Source of the DNA: Desulfobulbus oralis
GTDB taxonomy: Bacteria; Desulfobacterota; Desulfobulbia; Desulfobulbales; Desulfobulbaceae
Direction of reading: 5' to 3'
Assembly (NCBI RefSeq): GCF_002952055.1
Contig: NZ_CP021255.1
Span: 1,587,501 to 1,651,500, forward strand
Length of the DNA: 64,000 bases
A program made the position numbers and the translations under genes. Of this stretch, positions 35,098-44,655 are shown piece after piece; position 1 is the first letter of the stretch; the number at the start of each line of letters is the position of its first letter. The notes under the pieces were generated by a model. That model did no database searches. It was not told where the DNA came from and saw nothing but the letters and a program-made list of their open reading frames with translations.

Positions 35098-35310
35098 TTG
35101 ATTTTCAAGGCTGTTGCGTGGCCGTCCTGCTGGAAAGTTTCGACGCCGCAGTCCGCCAGCTTGTGCGGCCTGTCGCGGCCGCCCGTGCTGCCGAGAGAGG
35201 TGATTTGCGGGGCCTGCGCCGCAACGGGCGCCTGCACGCCAAGGGAGCCGCTTTCATCGATGAGGCGGCGGGCTCTGTCGAGGGAAACGGGCCTGGGGTC
35301 ATGGGCTTTT
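35098..35310 (-). pseudogene. Unassigned C-terminal gene fragment at the left island edge
   Basis: The - strand frame reads PRPVSLDRARRLIDESGS, then QITSLGSTGGRDRPHKLADC and ends ATALKIKQ before a stop. It looks coding, with balanced composition and several conserved-looking Gly and Arg residues, but has no start of its own and overlaps the 3' end of the next gene. I recognise no family. It may be the tail of a gene truncated when the island formed. Confidence 0.35.
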
Positions 35311-35952
35311 TTGCAGGAGTTGGCGGATGCCTTCGGGGGAACAGGTTTTCACGCCGTTCTGCGGATCGAGGGCGGCGGCGAGCAGGGCGCGGGCGAGGTC
35401 CGTGACGGGCAGGGGACGCTGGCTGCGCAGCAGGCCGATGGCGTTCAGGCCGTGCAGGATGCGGACGCTGATTTTTTCGCCGGGGCGGTCGCTGTCCGGG
35501 CGGATGAGCAGCGGCGGGCGGCAGATGCGCAGGCGCGGGTAGCCGAGCGCGGTGATGGCCTCTTCCAGCGCGCCTTTCATGCGCGGATAAAAGAAGGGCG
35601 AGCGGGCATTGGCCCCGGCGGCGGAGACCAGCACCAGGGTGGAAGCGCCGTTGTGCCGGGCGGCGCGGGCGAAGTCGAGGGCGGCCTGATAGTCGATTTG
35701 CCATTGCGCGGCCTTGCTGCCCGCCACTTTCAAGGTGGTGCCGAGGCAGATGAAGACGGCATCGCCCTGTACCTTGTCCGCCCATTGCTGCGGCTGATGG
35801 AAGTCGATGATGTGGCTGTGCAGTTTGGCGTCGGTCAAGTCCGGGGCCCGGCGGCCGAAGCTGTCGATGCGCTCTACCGCCGGGGCGGCGATGAGCAGCG
35901 GCAGCAGGGCTTGGCCGGTGGCGCCCGTCGCGCCGATGACGAGGGCCTTCAT
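35299..35952 (-). CDS. NAD(P)-binding oxidoreductase (NmrA/HTATIP2-like)
   Basis: 217 aa from ATG 35952, behind an AAGGA site. Rossmann dinucleotide motif VIGATGATGQALL at the N-terminus, FICLGTT and LVSAAGANARSPFFYPRMKG in the middle. It resembles small atypical short-chain-dehydrogenase-like proteins of beta-proteobacteria. An upstream start would add an unrelated 17-residue leader. First recognisable complete gene of the island from the left; its function is not known beyond nucleotide binding. Confidence 0.75.
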   Translation of the reverse strand: MKALVIGATGATGQALLPLLIAAPAVERIDSFGRRAPDLTDAKLHSHIIDFHQPQQWADKVQGDAVFICLGTTLKVAGSKAAQWQIDYQAALDFARAARHNGASTLVLVSAAGANARSPFFYPRMKGALEEAITALGYPRLRICRPPLLIRPDSDRPGEKISVRILHGLNAIGLLRSQRPLPVTDLARALLAAALDPQNGVKTCSPEGIRQLLQKSP

Positions 35953-36020
35953 GTCGGTTTCCTTGGCTGGTGTTGTCTGCGGCCGTTTGAAAAGGCTTGT
36001 CAAACGGCCTTCGTCGTCTC

Positions 36021-36032
36021 CGGCTGCCTGAA
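36021..36032 (+). repeat. Neisseriaceae DNA uptake sequence (simDUS-like)
   Basis: CGGCTGCCTGAA differs at one position from the AG-simDUS dialect AGGCTGCCTGAA. It lies between two island genes, the usual position in Neisseriaceae. Confidence 0.65.
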
Positions 36033-36036
36033 AACG

Positions 36037-36585
36037 TCAGGCGTAGTGTTTTTCCAGATGGGCCATATAATCCGCCGCGCTTTGGGCGACCAGTTTTTTG
36101 GCGCCTGCGTCGTAGCCGGCGTTGCTGTCGATGGTGTGGAAGGCGAACAAGGGCTGCCAGTTTGCATGGCAGTAGCGCATGGAAAGTTCGAAGGGGCGCA
36201 GGACTTCGGCGACGCTGCAACCGACTGCACCGTTTGCCCGGTAGTCTGCAGCGGGTGCGCCCAGCGAGACGGCGATGCCGGTTTTTCGCCCGGCCAAGGC
36301 CTTGCCTCTCGAGCCGTATGCCCAACCGTAGACGAGCACGTCGTCAAACCATTGTTTCAGCAGCGGCGGACAGTTGAACCAGTACACGGGGAATTGGAAT
36401 ACGAGGCTGCCGTGCGCTGCCACCAGTGCCTGTTCACGGGCAACATCAATTTTGCCGTCGGGATAGGCATCGTAGAGGGCGTGGACGGTGTAGCGGCCGG
36501 GATGCTTCGCCAGCTCGGCGAGCCAGCGCTGGTTTACGGTGGACTGGGCGAGGTTCGGATGGGCGGCGATAACGAGGGTTTTCAT
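36037..36585 (-). CDS. NAD(P)H-dependent flavodoxin-fold oxidoreductase (KefF/MdaB-like)
   Basis: 182 aa. The N-terminal IAAHPNLAQSTVNQ and the central FQFPVYWFNCPPLLKQWFD are signatures of the flavodoxin-like quinone reductase family, which reduces quinones with FMN and NAD(P)H. An AAGGAAAATCC site precedes ATG 36585. In the island it accompanies other redox and detoxification genes. Confidence 0.87.
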   Translation of the reverse strand: MKTLVIAAHPNLAQSTVNQRWLAELAKHPGRYTVHALYDAYPDGKIDVAREQALVAAHGSLVFQFPVYWFNCPPLLKQWFDDVLVYGWAYGSRGKALAGRKTGIAVSLGAPAADYRANGAVGCSVAEVLRPFELSMRYCHANWQPLFAFHTIDSNAGYDAGAKKLVAQSAADYMAHLEKHYA

Positions 36586-36683
36586 GGATTTTCCTTGTTG
36601 AGGTCGGGGCAGGGAGGCTGGACGGCGGCAACGGCGTTGGATACGACATCCAAATCCTGCAAGCCGGTAATGGCGAGGTTCAT
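36582..36683 (-). CDS. Small ORF or gene remnant upstream of the flavodoxin-fold reductase
   Basis: 33 codons behind a GGGAGATG site, beginning MNLAITGLQDLDVVSNAV and overlapping the next start (ATGA). It could be a translated leader or the beginning of a gene whose remainder was deleted. No family recognised. Confidence 0.25.
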   Translation of the reverse strand: MNLAITGLQDLDVVSNAVAAVQPPCPDLNKENP

Positions 36684-36785
36684 GCTGCATCTCCCTGGGT
36701 TTGGTGGATGAGGGGAAATGGTGCCACTTGATCAGCCATCGCTCAATGTTTTTTTGGAATAAGCCACGCCTTCTGGAAGATGCCC

Positions 36786-36797
36786 TTCAGACGGCTT
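36786..36797 (-). repeat. Neisseriaceae DNA uptake sequence
   Basis: Read on the - strand, AAGCCGTCTGAA contains the exact 10-base core GCCGTCTGAA. It differs at one position from both the 12-base DUS (ATGCCGTCTGAA) and AG-DUS (AGGCCGTCTGAA). It lies just after the polysaccharide deacetylase gene. Confidence 0.85.
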
Positions 36798-36799
36798 TT

Positions 36800-37498
36800 T
36801 TATTTCAGCAGTTCGCTGACGGTTGTCAGGGTATAGCCCTGGGCACGCAGGCCGTCGATGATGTGCGGTAGTGCTTCGCGTTCGGCGCGGCAGGCATCAA
36901 GGCAAAAGGGGTGCAGCAGGATGATGGCGCCGTTGTGCGCCTGGGCGAGGGCAGCGGCGGTAATGGCTTCGGCGCTGGGCGGCTGCTGGCGGGCGGGTTC
37001 GCTGTCCCACATCACGGTGGTGATGTGGTGGCGGGCGAGATACCACGGCAGGCCGAGCAGTTTTTTGCCGTAGGGCGGGCGGAAGTGGATGGGGCCGTGA
37101 TAGCCGGCGGCGCGGATCAGGGTGTTGGTGTCTTCGATTTCGCGCGCGATGAAGGCCGGCGAACGCAGCAAAAAGCGCCGGTGGCTGTAGGAGTGGTTGC
37201 CCAGTTCGTGTCCGGCGGCGGCGATGCGCTGCGCCGCCTGCGGGTGGCGCGCCATGTTTTCGCCGATCATGAAGAAGGTGGCCTTCACGTTTTTTTCGGC
37301 CAGCACCGCCAGCACGGCATCGCTGGTGCTTTCGCTGGGCGCGTCATCGAAGGTGAGGGCGATGCGTTTGTGGTCGTTCGCGCCGTGGCAGACGAGCTTG
37401 CCGATGAGCTGGTAGCAGCGGGCGTTCATCAGCAGGTAGAGGCCAACAGATGCGGCCATTGCCACTGCGAGACCGATCAGCAGTTTGTTTGGTTTCAT
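36800..37498 (-). CDS. Polysaccharide deacetylase family protein
   Basis: 232 aa. An N-terminal membrane anchor or signal (about 5-25) is followed by a CE4 deacetylase domain: TFDDAPS with the metal-binding Asp pair, HSYSHR with the metal His residues, and RPPYGK. Such enzymes remove N-acetyl groups from cell wall or surface glycans in a Zn- or Co-dependent reaction. The 5' end overlaps a ~90-bp sequence repeated upstream of the Sel1 lipoprotein gene. Confidence 0.87.
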   Translation of the reverse strand: MKPNKLLIGLAVAMAASVGLYLLMNARCYQLIGKLVCHGANDHKRIALTFDDAPSESTSDAVLAVLAEKNVKATFFMIGENMARHPQAAQRIAAAGHELGNHSYSHRRFLLRSPAFIAREIEDTNTLIRAAGYHGPIHFRPPYGKKLLGLPWYLARHHITTVMWDSEPARQQPPSAEAITAAALAQAHNGAIILLHPFCLDACRAEREALPHIIDGLRAQGYTLTTVSELLK

Positions 37499-37577
37499 CG
37501 GCTATGGCCCAAACGGTTATGGATGCAAGTCCACAAGATTGTCCCATCCGGCGGGATTGCGCAGCGGCAGAATCAGC
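37488..37577. repeat. ~90-bp repeated leader element, copy A
   Basis: About 85% identical, judged by eye, to 39063-39152. Shared blocks include GTTTCATCGGCTAT, GTCCACAAGATTGTC and ATCCGGCGGG. Both copies lie at or directly upstream of the start of a - strand gene. Confidence 0.75.
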
Positions 37578-37594
37578 AACAGGCTGCAAAAAGT

Positions 37595-38575
37595 TTACTT
37601 GCCGCGCCGCTGCTGCATCAGCCAGTCGCGGGCGGGTTCAAGCAGGTAGGCGTAGTCAAACGAATACATATGCTCTGCGCCTTTGTGGGTGCTGTTTGCG
37701 GGAATCACCGTATTCGGCGTGAAGCGGATGAAGTTGATGCGTTTGCCTTGGGCGAGCATTTGTTGGACTTTTGCATTCTGTTCCGCCTGCGGCAGTTTGG
37801 CGGAAAACTCGGTTTCGGCGTAGGCGACTTTGTTTTGTTGCAGCATTTCGCCGACTTGCGCCATGCCTGCCGATGCCTTCGGGTCGGCGGCGGAAACGGT
37901 GTAGATGAATTTCGCCCGCGTGAGCGGTTTCAATACGTTGATGTCCCATTGGCTGCCGACGAACATGGAGGCGGCAAAGAAATTCGGCTCGATGCTGTTG
38001 AGGTAGAAGGAAATCATGCCGCCCATGGATTGACCGGTGGTGTAAACGCGGTCGGGGTCAATCGATTTTTGGGTCATCAGGCTTTTGACGAGGCGCAGGG
38101 TCATGCCGACTTCGTCCGTGGTTTGCCATTGGTCGTTGACCGCCGTTTCGGTGTAGGACGGCACGAGGACGAAGGCGGGGTGTTTTGCCTGCGCTTCGTC
38201 GGTTGCCCAAATAATGCCGCCGTAGCCCTGCATCAACGGGGCTTTCACGCCTTTGCTGGCGGTGCTGGCATCGGCAATGAACATCAGCAGCGGGTATTTG
38301 CGGCCGGGTTCGAGGTTTTTCGGCGTGTACAGATTGTACTGCATTTCCTTGCCCGTTTGCGGGTCTTTGAAGGTCAGCACCTCAAAACGCGGGGCGATTT
38401 GCTCGCGCAGGGCGAGCAGGCGGCTGTCGTAGGATTTATCCGCGCCGCCGTACTGCTTGTCCCACGCGGGATTTTGCGTGCTTTGGGCGGCGGGGCTGTT
38501 TTCGATGGTGTTTTGCGTGGTGGTGCAGGCTGTCAGCAGCAGGCAAGCGGCGATGACGGCGGCGGTCTTTTTCAT
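37595..38575 (-). CDS. Alpha/beta hydrolase lipoprotein (esterase/PHB depolymerase-like)
   Basis: 326 aa. A lipobox (LLTAC, Cys17) predicts a lipoprotein. The catalytic domain has the nucleophile motif GQSMGG and a preceding YTETAVNDQW region, as in the PhaC-depolymerase/esterase D type of secreted hydrolase, with a likely catalytic His in STHKGAEHMYSF. Substrate unknown; short esters or peptides are possible. Likely expressed with the Sel1 lipoprotein gene upstream. Confidence 0.83.
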   Translation of the reverse strand: MKKTAAVIAACLLLTACTTTQNTIENSPAAQSTQNPAWDKQYGGADKSYDSRLLALREQIAPRFEVLTFKDPQTGKEMQYNLYTPKNLEPGRKYPLLMFIADASTASKGVKAPLMQGYGGIIWATDEAQAKHPAFVLVPSYTETAVNDQWQTTDEVGMTLRLVKSLMTQKSIDPDRVYTTGQSMGGMISFYLNSIEPNFFAASMFVGSQWDINVLKPLTRAKFIYTVSAADPKASAGMAQVGEMLQQNKVAYAETEFSAKLPQAEQNAKVQQMLAQGKRINFIRFTPNTVIPANSTHKGAEHMYSFDYAYLLEPARDWLMQQRRGK

Positions 38576-38607
38576 AGACTTGATCCTTGAAAGATTGAGG
38601 GAAACAG

Positions 38608-39054
38608 TTAGTTCGCTTTTATGCCCAGGCGGTTCAGCGCATCAATGGCAGGCTGCGAAACATGGTCGCCGCGTGCGGCGGATTTTTGATGCCAGCGCAC
38701 GGCTTGGGTCATGTCTTTTGCCGTGCCGATGCCGTTTTCGTAGCAGTAGCCCAGCCAATATTGCCCCGTGATGTCGCCTGCTGCTGCCGCTTGCGTGAAG
38801 TAGGCAAAGGCGGTTTGCGCATTTTGGGCGACGCCTTCGCCGTTCAGATACATCAAGCCCAGATAGCGCGGCGCTTTCATATGCCCCGCCTGCTGCGCCT
38901 GCTCAAAGTAGGGCATGGCGTGTCGGTAGTCCTGCTTCTGATACAGGGCAATGCCTTGGTCCAGCAGGGCTTTCGCCTGTTCTTTTTGTGAAGATATGGC
39001 GCAGGCGGTGAGTAAGGCGGCAAGGATGGCGAGTACCAGGATTTTGAATTTCAT
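38608..39054 (-). CDS. Sel1-repeat (TPR-like) lipoprotein
   Basis: 148 aa with a lipobox (LLTAC, Cys18) and at least two Sel1 repeats: AMPYFEQAQQAGHMKAPRYL followed by GLMYLNGEGVAQN, and AFAYFTQAAAAGDITGQYWL followed by GYCYENGIGTAKD. Sel1 proteins are scaffolds for protein contacts in the envelope. Lies 32 bases before the hydrolase lipoprotein. Confidence 0.85.
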   Translation of the reverse strand: MKFKILVLAILAALLTACAISSQKEQAKALLDQGIALYQKQDYRHAMPYFEQAQQAGHMKAPRYLGLMYLNGEGVAQNAQTAFAYFTQAAAAGDITGQYWLGYCYENGIGTAKDMTQAVRWHQKSAARGDHVSQPAIDALNRLGIKAN

Positions 39055-39062
39055 CGTTTTTC

Positions 39063-39152
39063 TTTGGTTTCATCGGCTATTGCCCAAAGGGTTATGGATG
39101 AAAGTCCACAAGATTGTCTCATCCGGCGGGCCTGCGCAGCGGCAGGCTCGGT
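39063..39152. repeat. ~90-bp repeated leader element, copy B
   Basis: Partner of 37488-37577, sitting just upstream of the Sel1 lipoprotein gene. The following 39153-39300 holds only a short - strand frame (SLITGATDRVAQACTKIPAA) that I cannot assign. Confidence 0.75.
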
Positions 39153-39305
39153 GGCAGGCCGCATGGGCTGAGGATTTCGGGGTGGCGCGCTCCGGCGCGG
39201 ATGTGGTGACCGGGGCGGCGGGTATTTTGGTGCAGGCCTGGGCCACGCGGTCGGTGGCGCCGGTGATAAGGCTATTCATGGTATTTGTGAAGGCTTGCGG
39301 GCAGG

Positions 39306-39317
39306 GGGCTGCCTGAA
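39306..39317 (+). repeat. Neisseriaceae DNA uptake sequence (simDUS-like)
   Basis: GGGCTGCCTGAA, one mismatch to AG-simDUS, located just after the quinone oxidoreductase gene. Confidence 0.65.
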
Positions 39318-39333
39318 AAATATCCGTTCCGTT

Positions 39334-40317
39334 TCACCCGTTGAAATCCAGCAGAATTTTGCCGATATGCGTGCCCTGGTCGATTTCGCGGTGGGCGTTT
39401 TGCACGTCCCGGTAATCGAATATGCGGTGCAGCAGCGGCTTGGCGATACGCCCGTCGGCAAGCAGCGGCCAGACGCGTTCGCGCAGCGAGGCGGTGATGG
39501 CGGCTTTTTCCGCGCCGCTGCGCCCGCGCATGGTCGAGCCGGTAATGTGGAGGCGCTTGATGGTGATTGGCAGCAAATCCGCTTCCCTTGCGGTCTTGCC
39601 GCCAATAAAGCCGATGAGGAACAGCCGCCCGTCTTTGTTCAGGCAGGCAATGTTCTGCGTGAAATAGCGCGCGCCGACGATGTCCAAAATGCCATCCGCA
39701 CCGCCGTTTGCCTGTACGACGGCGACGAAATCTTCGGTTTTGTAGTTGATGGGCATCGCGCCGAAGGCGGCAACTGCCTGTTTCTTATCGTCGTTGCCGA
39801 CAGTGGCAAAGGTTTTCAGGCCCAGGCCCCGGGCGATGGTCAGTCCGGCCAGCCCGATGCCGCTGCTGCCGCCATGCACCAGCAGGCTTTCGCCCGCCCT
39901 CATCTGCCCGTCCATAAACAGGTTCGCCCACACCGTGAAAAAGGTTTCGGGCAGCATGGCGGCGTCGGCAAGGGAAAAACCGTGCGGCAGCGGCAGCACC
40001 TGCCCGACGGGGACGACGCAGTATCCGGCATAGGCACCGCCGTCAGTCAGCGCGCAAACCTGGTCGCCGATTTGAAAACCGCTCACGCCTTCGCCCAATG
40101 CCACCACTTCGCCCGACATTTCCAGGCCCAGAATCGGCGTTACGCCTTCGGGCACGGGGTACAGGCCCTGGCGCTGCAGGATGTCGGGACGGTTCACGCC
40201 CGCATAGGCGGTTTTGATGAGGATTTCGCCCGCCTGCGGCTGCGGGATGGCGGTGGTTTCGAGGTAGAGCACGTCGGGGCCGCCGGCGCTGTGCGTATTG
40301 ATGCGTTGCATAGTCAT
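39334..40317 (-). CDS. NAD(P)H:quinone oxidoreductase (PIG3-type zinc-independent MDR family)
   Basis: 327 aa. The MDR fold is clear: AGVNRPDILQRQGLYPVP near residue 40, ALGEGVSGFQIGDQVCAL, and the nucleotide-binding LLVHGGSSGIGLAGLTIA. Zinc-binding Cys residues of true alcohol dehydrogenases are absent, pointing to a one-electron quinone reductase like human PIG3. The gene is intact, unlike several neighbours. Confidence 0.9.
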   Translation of the reverse strand: MTMQRINTHSAGGPDVLYLETTAIPQPQAGEILIKTAYAGVNRPDILQRQGLYPVPEGVTPILGLEMSGEVVALGEGVSGFQIGDQVCALTDGGAYAGYCVVPVGQVLPLPHGFSLADAAMLPETFFTVWANLFMDGQMRAGESLLVHGGSSGIGLAGLTIARGLGLKTFATVGNDDKKQAVAAFGAMPINYKTEDFVAVVQANGGADGILDIVGARYFTQNIACLNKDGRLFLIGFIGGKTAREADLLPITIKRLHITGSTMRGRSGAEKAAITASLRERVWPLLADGRIAKPLLHRIFDYRDVQNAHREIDQGTHIGKILLDFNG

Positions 40318-40326
40318 GGGTGTTCC

Positions 40327-40516
40327 TCATTGGTTGAATTTCAGTCCGGCCAGCCATTTCACCTGCGCGATGCCCTGATAGCGTGGCGCGGTGTCGTAGG
40401 TGCCGTCCAGGGTGGCAATGGCGACTTTATCGTCATTATCCAGCGCGAAGTCGAAGGCGGCAAGGTTTTCATGAATACGGGCGGGGCAGCTTTTGCCCCG
40501 CTCGGCGGCCAAGCCG
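40327..40516 (-). pseudogene. C-terminal remnant of an aldo/keto reductase
   Basis: Reads RIHENLAAFDFALDNDDKVA followed by IATLDGTYDTAP, which matches the last ~55 residues of 2,5-diketogluconate-reductase-type enzymes. Nothing of the TIM barrel remains upstream; instead a hydrolase tail abuts it, so a deletion joined two gene ends. Confidence 0.6.
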
Positions 40517-40517
40517 T

Positions 40518-40694
40518 TCAATCCAGCCCTTTTTTGTGCAGCCAGTTCGCGATGTGGTCGGCGACTTGTGCGTTATTCAGGTCGCTGAACAGGAAGTGGG
40601 TGTTGCCTTTGATGCCGACTTTCGGCAGGTGGACGAGTTCGGCCTTGCCACCGTGTTTGTTGACGGTATCGACGAACTGCTGCGCCATTTTCAT
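40518..40694 (-). pseudogene. C-terminal remnant of an alpha/beta hydrolase
   Basis: 58 codons (starting MKMAQQFVDTVNKHGGKAEL, with VGIKGNTHFLFSDLNN) corresponding to the last strand, catalytic His (in THF) and final helix of an esterase. It has an AAGGAAATGC site by its first Met and may still be translated, but the nucleophile half is missing. Confidence 0.6.
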
Positions 40695-40720
40695 GCATTT
40701 CCTTATTGGACAAGTGAAAG

Positions 40721-41131
40721 TTAAGCGTCAATGGCGGCGTATTGCGCGTCATCAACGGGTTCACACCACTCGTTGTTTGCGCCTTCTTTCGGCACGGTAA
40801 CGGAAATGTGTGAAAACCATTGGTCTTTGACGGCGCCATGCCAATGTTTGACTTCGGGCGGAATATCCACCACATCGCCCGGTTGCAGACGGCTTGCCGC
40901 TTTGCCGGCTTCCTGATACCAGCCCTCGCCTGCCGTGCAAATCAGGATTTGACCCGCGCCGTGGTGGATATGCCAGTGGTTGCGGCAACCCGGCTCGAAA
41001 GTGACGTTGACTACCGCCGCGTCGCGAACGGCAAGCGGGGCAAGATAGCTGGTGCCGGTAAAAAATTGGGCGTAAGCGGTATTTACTTCACCAGTAGGGA
41101 AAGGTTGTTTGAAATTTTCGGGATGGGACAC
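40721..41131 (-). CDS. Cupin domain protein
   Basis: 136 aa from GTG 41131, behind AAGGAGAAAACC. The single cupin barrel carries NHWHIHHGAGQILICTAGEG (metal-binding His and Glu) and GDVVDIPPEVKHWHGA (second motif His). Such small cupins often neighbour carboxymuconolactone decarboxylase-like genes, as here; the reaction is not known. Confidence 0.85.
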   Translation of the reverse strand: MSHPENFKQPFPTGEVNTAYAQFFTGTSYLAPLAVRDAAVVNVTFEPGCRNHWHIHHGAGQILICTAGEGWYQEAGKAASRLQPGDVVDIPPEVKHWHGAVKDQWFSHISVTVPKEGANNEWCEPVDDAQYAAIDA

Positions 41132-41141
41132 GGTTTTCTCC

Positions 41142-41708
41142 TTATTGTTTGGCAATTTGCTGAATTTCCAAAACGGCTTCGTCGTCCAGACCGATGTTTT
41201 TGGCGATGGCGATATGGGAAGCCAACTGGTTTGCCACGCCGTCAAGAGTGCTTAGGGCGGCGATGGTAATGGTTTCTCGCTCTTGGTGCGTCAGGCGGTC
41301 GTCTGAAAAGATGTCGCCAAAGAGGTGGGCGGTCAGGTAGTAATCGCTGCGCGGGGCAAAGGCGGCAAGCGCGCCGCCGACGGGGTGTCCGACCAATTCT
41401 TCACGCAATATGCGCCCGCGCTCTGCCATATCGCCTGCGGGTAGCGGGGAGGGCGGCTGCCCTTCGTGTGCGGGTTTGCCTGATTCTTTACGCTCTTCTA
41501 CGACGTTCATCAGCGTGGTCAAGGCGTTTAAGCTGCGCGGGAAACCGCAATAGGCGTAAAGCTGCTCCAACGCACTTTGTGCCTGCTGGACAGTTAAGCC
41601 GTCCGCACCGAATGCCGCGTGAAGATGACGGGCCAGCGCGTCTTGGTCGCCGCCTGCGCTAGCAGCGGCAAGGGCGGCGAGATGCTGTTGGGTTTTCGTT
41701 AAAGACAT
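41142..41708 (-). CDS. Carboxymuconolactone decarboxylase family protein
   Basis: 188 aa containing two CMD/AhpD-like halves: LEQLYAYCGFPRSLNALTTL and ETITIAALSTLDGVANQLAS with HIAIAKNIG. The CxxC of AhpD peroxidases is absent, so it is the non-peroxidatic type. A DNA uptake sequence lies inside the coding region. Adjacent to the cupin gene, 10 bases apart. Confidence 0.85.
   Translation of the reverse strand: MSLTKTQQHLAALAAASAGGDQDALARHLHAAFGADGLTVQQAQSALEQLYAYCGFPRSLNALTTLMNVVEERKESGKPAHEGQPPSPLPAGDMAERGRILREELVGHPVGGALAAFAPRSDYYLTAHLFGDIFSDDRLTHQERETITIAALSTLDGVANQLASHIAIAKNIGLDDEAVLEIQQIAKQ
41296..41307 (+). repeat. Neisseriaceae DNA uptake sequence (mucDUS-like), intragenic
   Basis: CGGTCGTCTGAA differs at one position from AG-mucDUS (AGGTCGTCTGAA). 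It lies inside the CMD-family gene on the opposite strand, so it was brought in with the gene rather than added later. Confidence 0.7.
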
Positions 41709-41905
41709 GATGGTTCTCCAAAAGGGTTGGTCACGGTTTCGCCGTTCACCACGGCAGTGAGGCGGATTTTGTTGAGCAAGATGGAGGTCGCGCCCATGTG
41801 GACGAACACGGCGGCATCGTCAATCAGCGGCACGGCGGCGGCTTTGTCGGCTTGCAACAGGGCGTGCCAGAGGCGGGTGGAAAGGTTGGGGATATCCGGT
41901 TGCAT
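41699..41905 (-). pseudogene. Truncated SnoaL/DUF4440-like (NTF2 fold) protein
   Basis: 68 codons. The first ~38 residues (LWHALLQADKAAAVPLIDDA, VFVHMGA) match the beginning of DUF4440 proteins, normally ~120 aa. The continuation SILLNKIRLTAVVNGETVTN resembles a different, cyclophilin-like end, suggesting an internal deletion that fused two gene pieces in frame. May still be translated; overlaps the CMD gene start by ten bases. Confidence 0.45.
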
Positions 41906-41929
41906 AAAGATTCTCCTGAATGATGTGGA

Positions 41930-42889
41930 TTAGCGCATCTGTTTTTTCCAGAACGCCAGCGCGTCTTTCTCCCAGCCAGCGGCGGATGTGCCGCTGCCGA
42001 GGGCGAAACCGTGGCCGAGGCGGGGATACTCGTGAAATTCGGTGGGCACGTCCATCGCTTTGAGCTGTTCGATGCGGCGGCGCATGACGCGCGGTGCAGC
42101 AATGCCGTCGTTTGCGCCCACGGCGACGAAGGTGGCGGGTTCGCCGGTGCGGTTGATATCGCTGTGCCCCGTGTACAGCATGATGACGCTCACGGGTTTG
42201 GACGGTTCGCGTTCGCCGAAAGCCTGCGTGCCATAAGAGCCGATGGCTGCCGCCATTCGCGCACCGGCGGATGCTCCCCAGACGGAATAGCCGTTTGGAT
42301 TGACCTTGAGCGCGGCGGCGTTTTCGCGCACAAACGCCACCGCCCGCACCATATCCTGCGTGGCCGCCTGCCCGCCCGCGCCGGCACGGTATTTCACTAC
42401 GAAGGCGTTATAGCCCTGTGCCGCCACGCGCTTGGCGATGGGGAAGCCCTCGTGCAGCGAGCCGACGTAGGCAAAACCGCCGCCCGGCGCAATCATGGCA
42501 AAGGGGGCGTTGTCCCTGCCTTTGAACATGAAGATGCCGGTGTGACGTTTGCCCGGGTCGCGGCGTTTGTCGGCTTCGGCATAAATCTCGTAAAACACCG
42601 CCTCGCCGCGCGCCCGCTGCGCCGCCATATGGTTGAGCGTTTCGACGATCTCTGCGGGATGAATGTGGCTGTGATACGGCATCAGCTCCGCCACGCGGTT
42701 AAGCGGCAGATTGGGCGGCTCGCGGCCGTCGTCCCACGGCAGCAGGCGCTCGGCAAAACCCTGAAAAGCAGGCTGGGCGAGAACATCGCGGATGGTGCTG
42801 TCCGTGCTCAGCGGCTGGGCATGAAGCGGCGCCATGACCGCACTGCCGCACAACAGGGCGGCGAGCAGCATTGAACGATTCCGTTGCAT
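41930..42889 (-). CDS. Secreted alpha/beta hydrolase (acetyl-esterase/xylanase type)
   Basis: 319 aa with a signal peptide (hydrophobic 7-22, cleavage after LHA). IAPGGGFAYVGSLHEG is the oxyanion region, WGASAGARMA the nucleophile elbow, and YPRLGHGFAL holds the catalytic His. This matches the Aes/BD-FAE type of acyl esterases acting on small esters or acetylated glycans in the periplasm. Confidence 0.87.
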   Translation of the reverse strand: MQRNRSMLLAALLCGSAVMAPLHAQPLSTDSTIRDVLAQPAFQGFAERLLPWDDGREPPNLPLNRVAELMPYHSHIHPAEIVETLNHMAAQRARGEAVFYEIYAEADKRRDPGKRHTGIFMFKGRDNAPFAMIAPGGGFAYVGSLHEGFPIAKRVAAQGYNAFVVKYRAGAGGQAATQDMVRAVAFVRENAAALKVNPNGYSVWGASAGARMAAAIGSYGTQAFGEREPSKPVSVIMLYTGHSDINRTGEPATFVAVGANDGIAAPRVMRRRIEQLKAMDVPTEFHEYPRLGHGFALGSGTSAAGWEKDALAFWKKQMR

Positions 42890-42994
42890 ATAACCTCGTG
42901 AAAACCGCCGGCAAACGATCTAGGAAAACAGATTCGGCAAGGATAACCACCGCGTTATGGACAATTTGAGTTTCATGCTTTTAGTTATCTTTGA

Positions 42995-43035
42995 AGGCTG
43001 CTTGAAGATTGGGGGCATTTCCAGGCAGCCTTTTT
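42995..43035 (+). terminator. Inverted DUS pair forming a terminator
   Basis: AGGCTGCTTGAA (42995-43006, one mismatch to AG-simDUS) pairs imperfectly with CCAGGCAGCCT (43021-43031), followed by TTTTT. Inverted uptake sequences used as transcription terminators are a Neisseriaceae habit. Confidence 0.75.
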
Positions 43036-43074
43036 AATGATGGTTGGGAAGGCGTTTCCCGGTTTGCGCAACAA

Positions 43075-44602
<1,528 letters not shown>

Positions 44603-44655
44603 TCAGGCCTGGGCTACCGCTGACAGCCTCCAATGCGTCGCATCTATCCTGAAAA

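Noticed and set aside
36911-38590. 559-codon + strand frame across the deacetylase and lipoprotein genes
   Set aside because: Runs over two real - strand genes and the repeat between them; no start signal or similarity.
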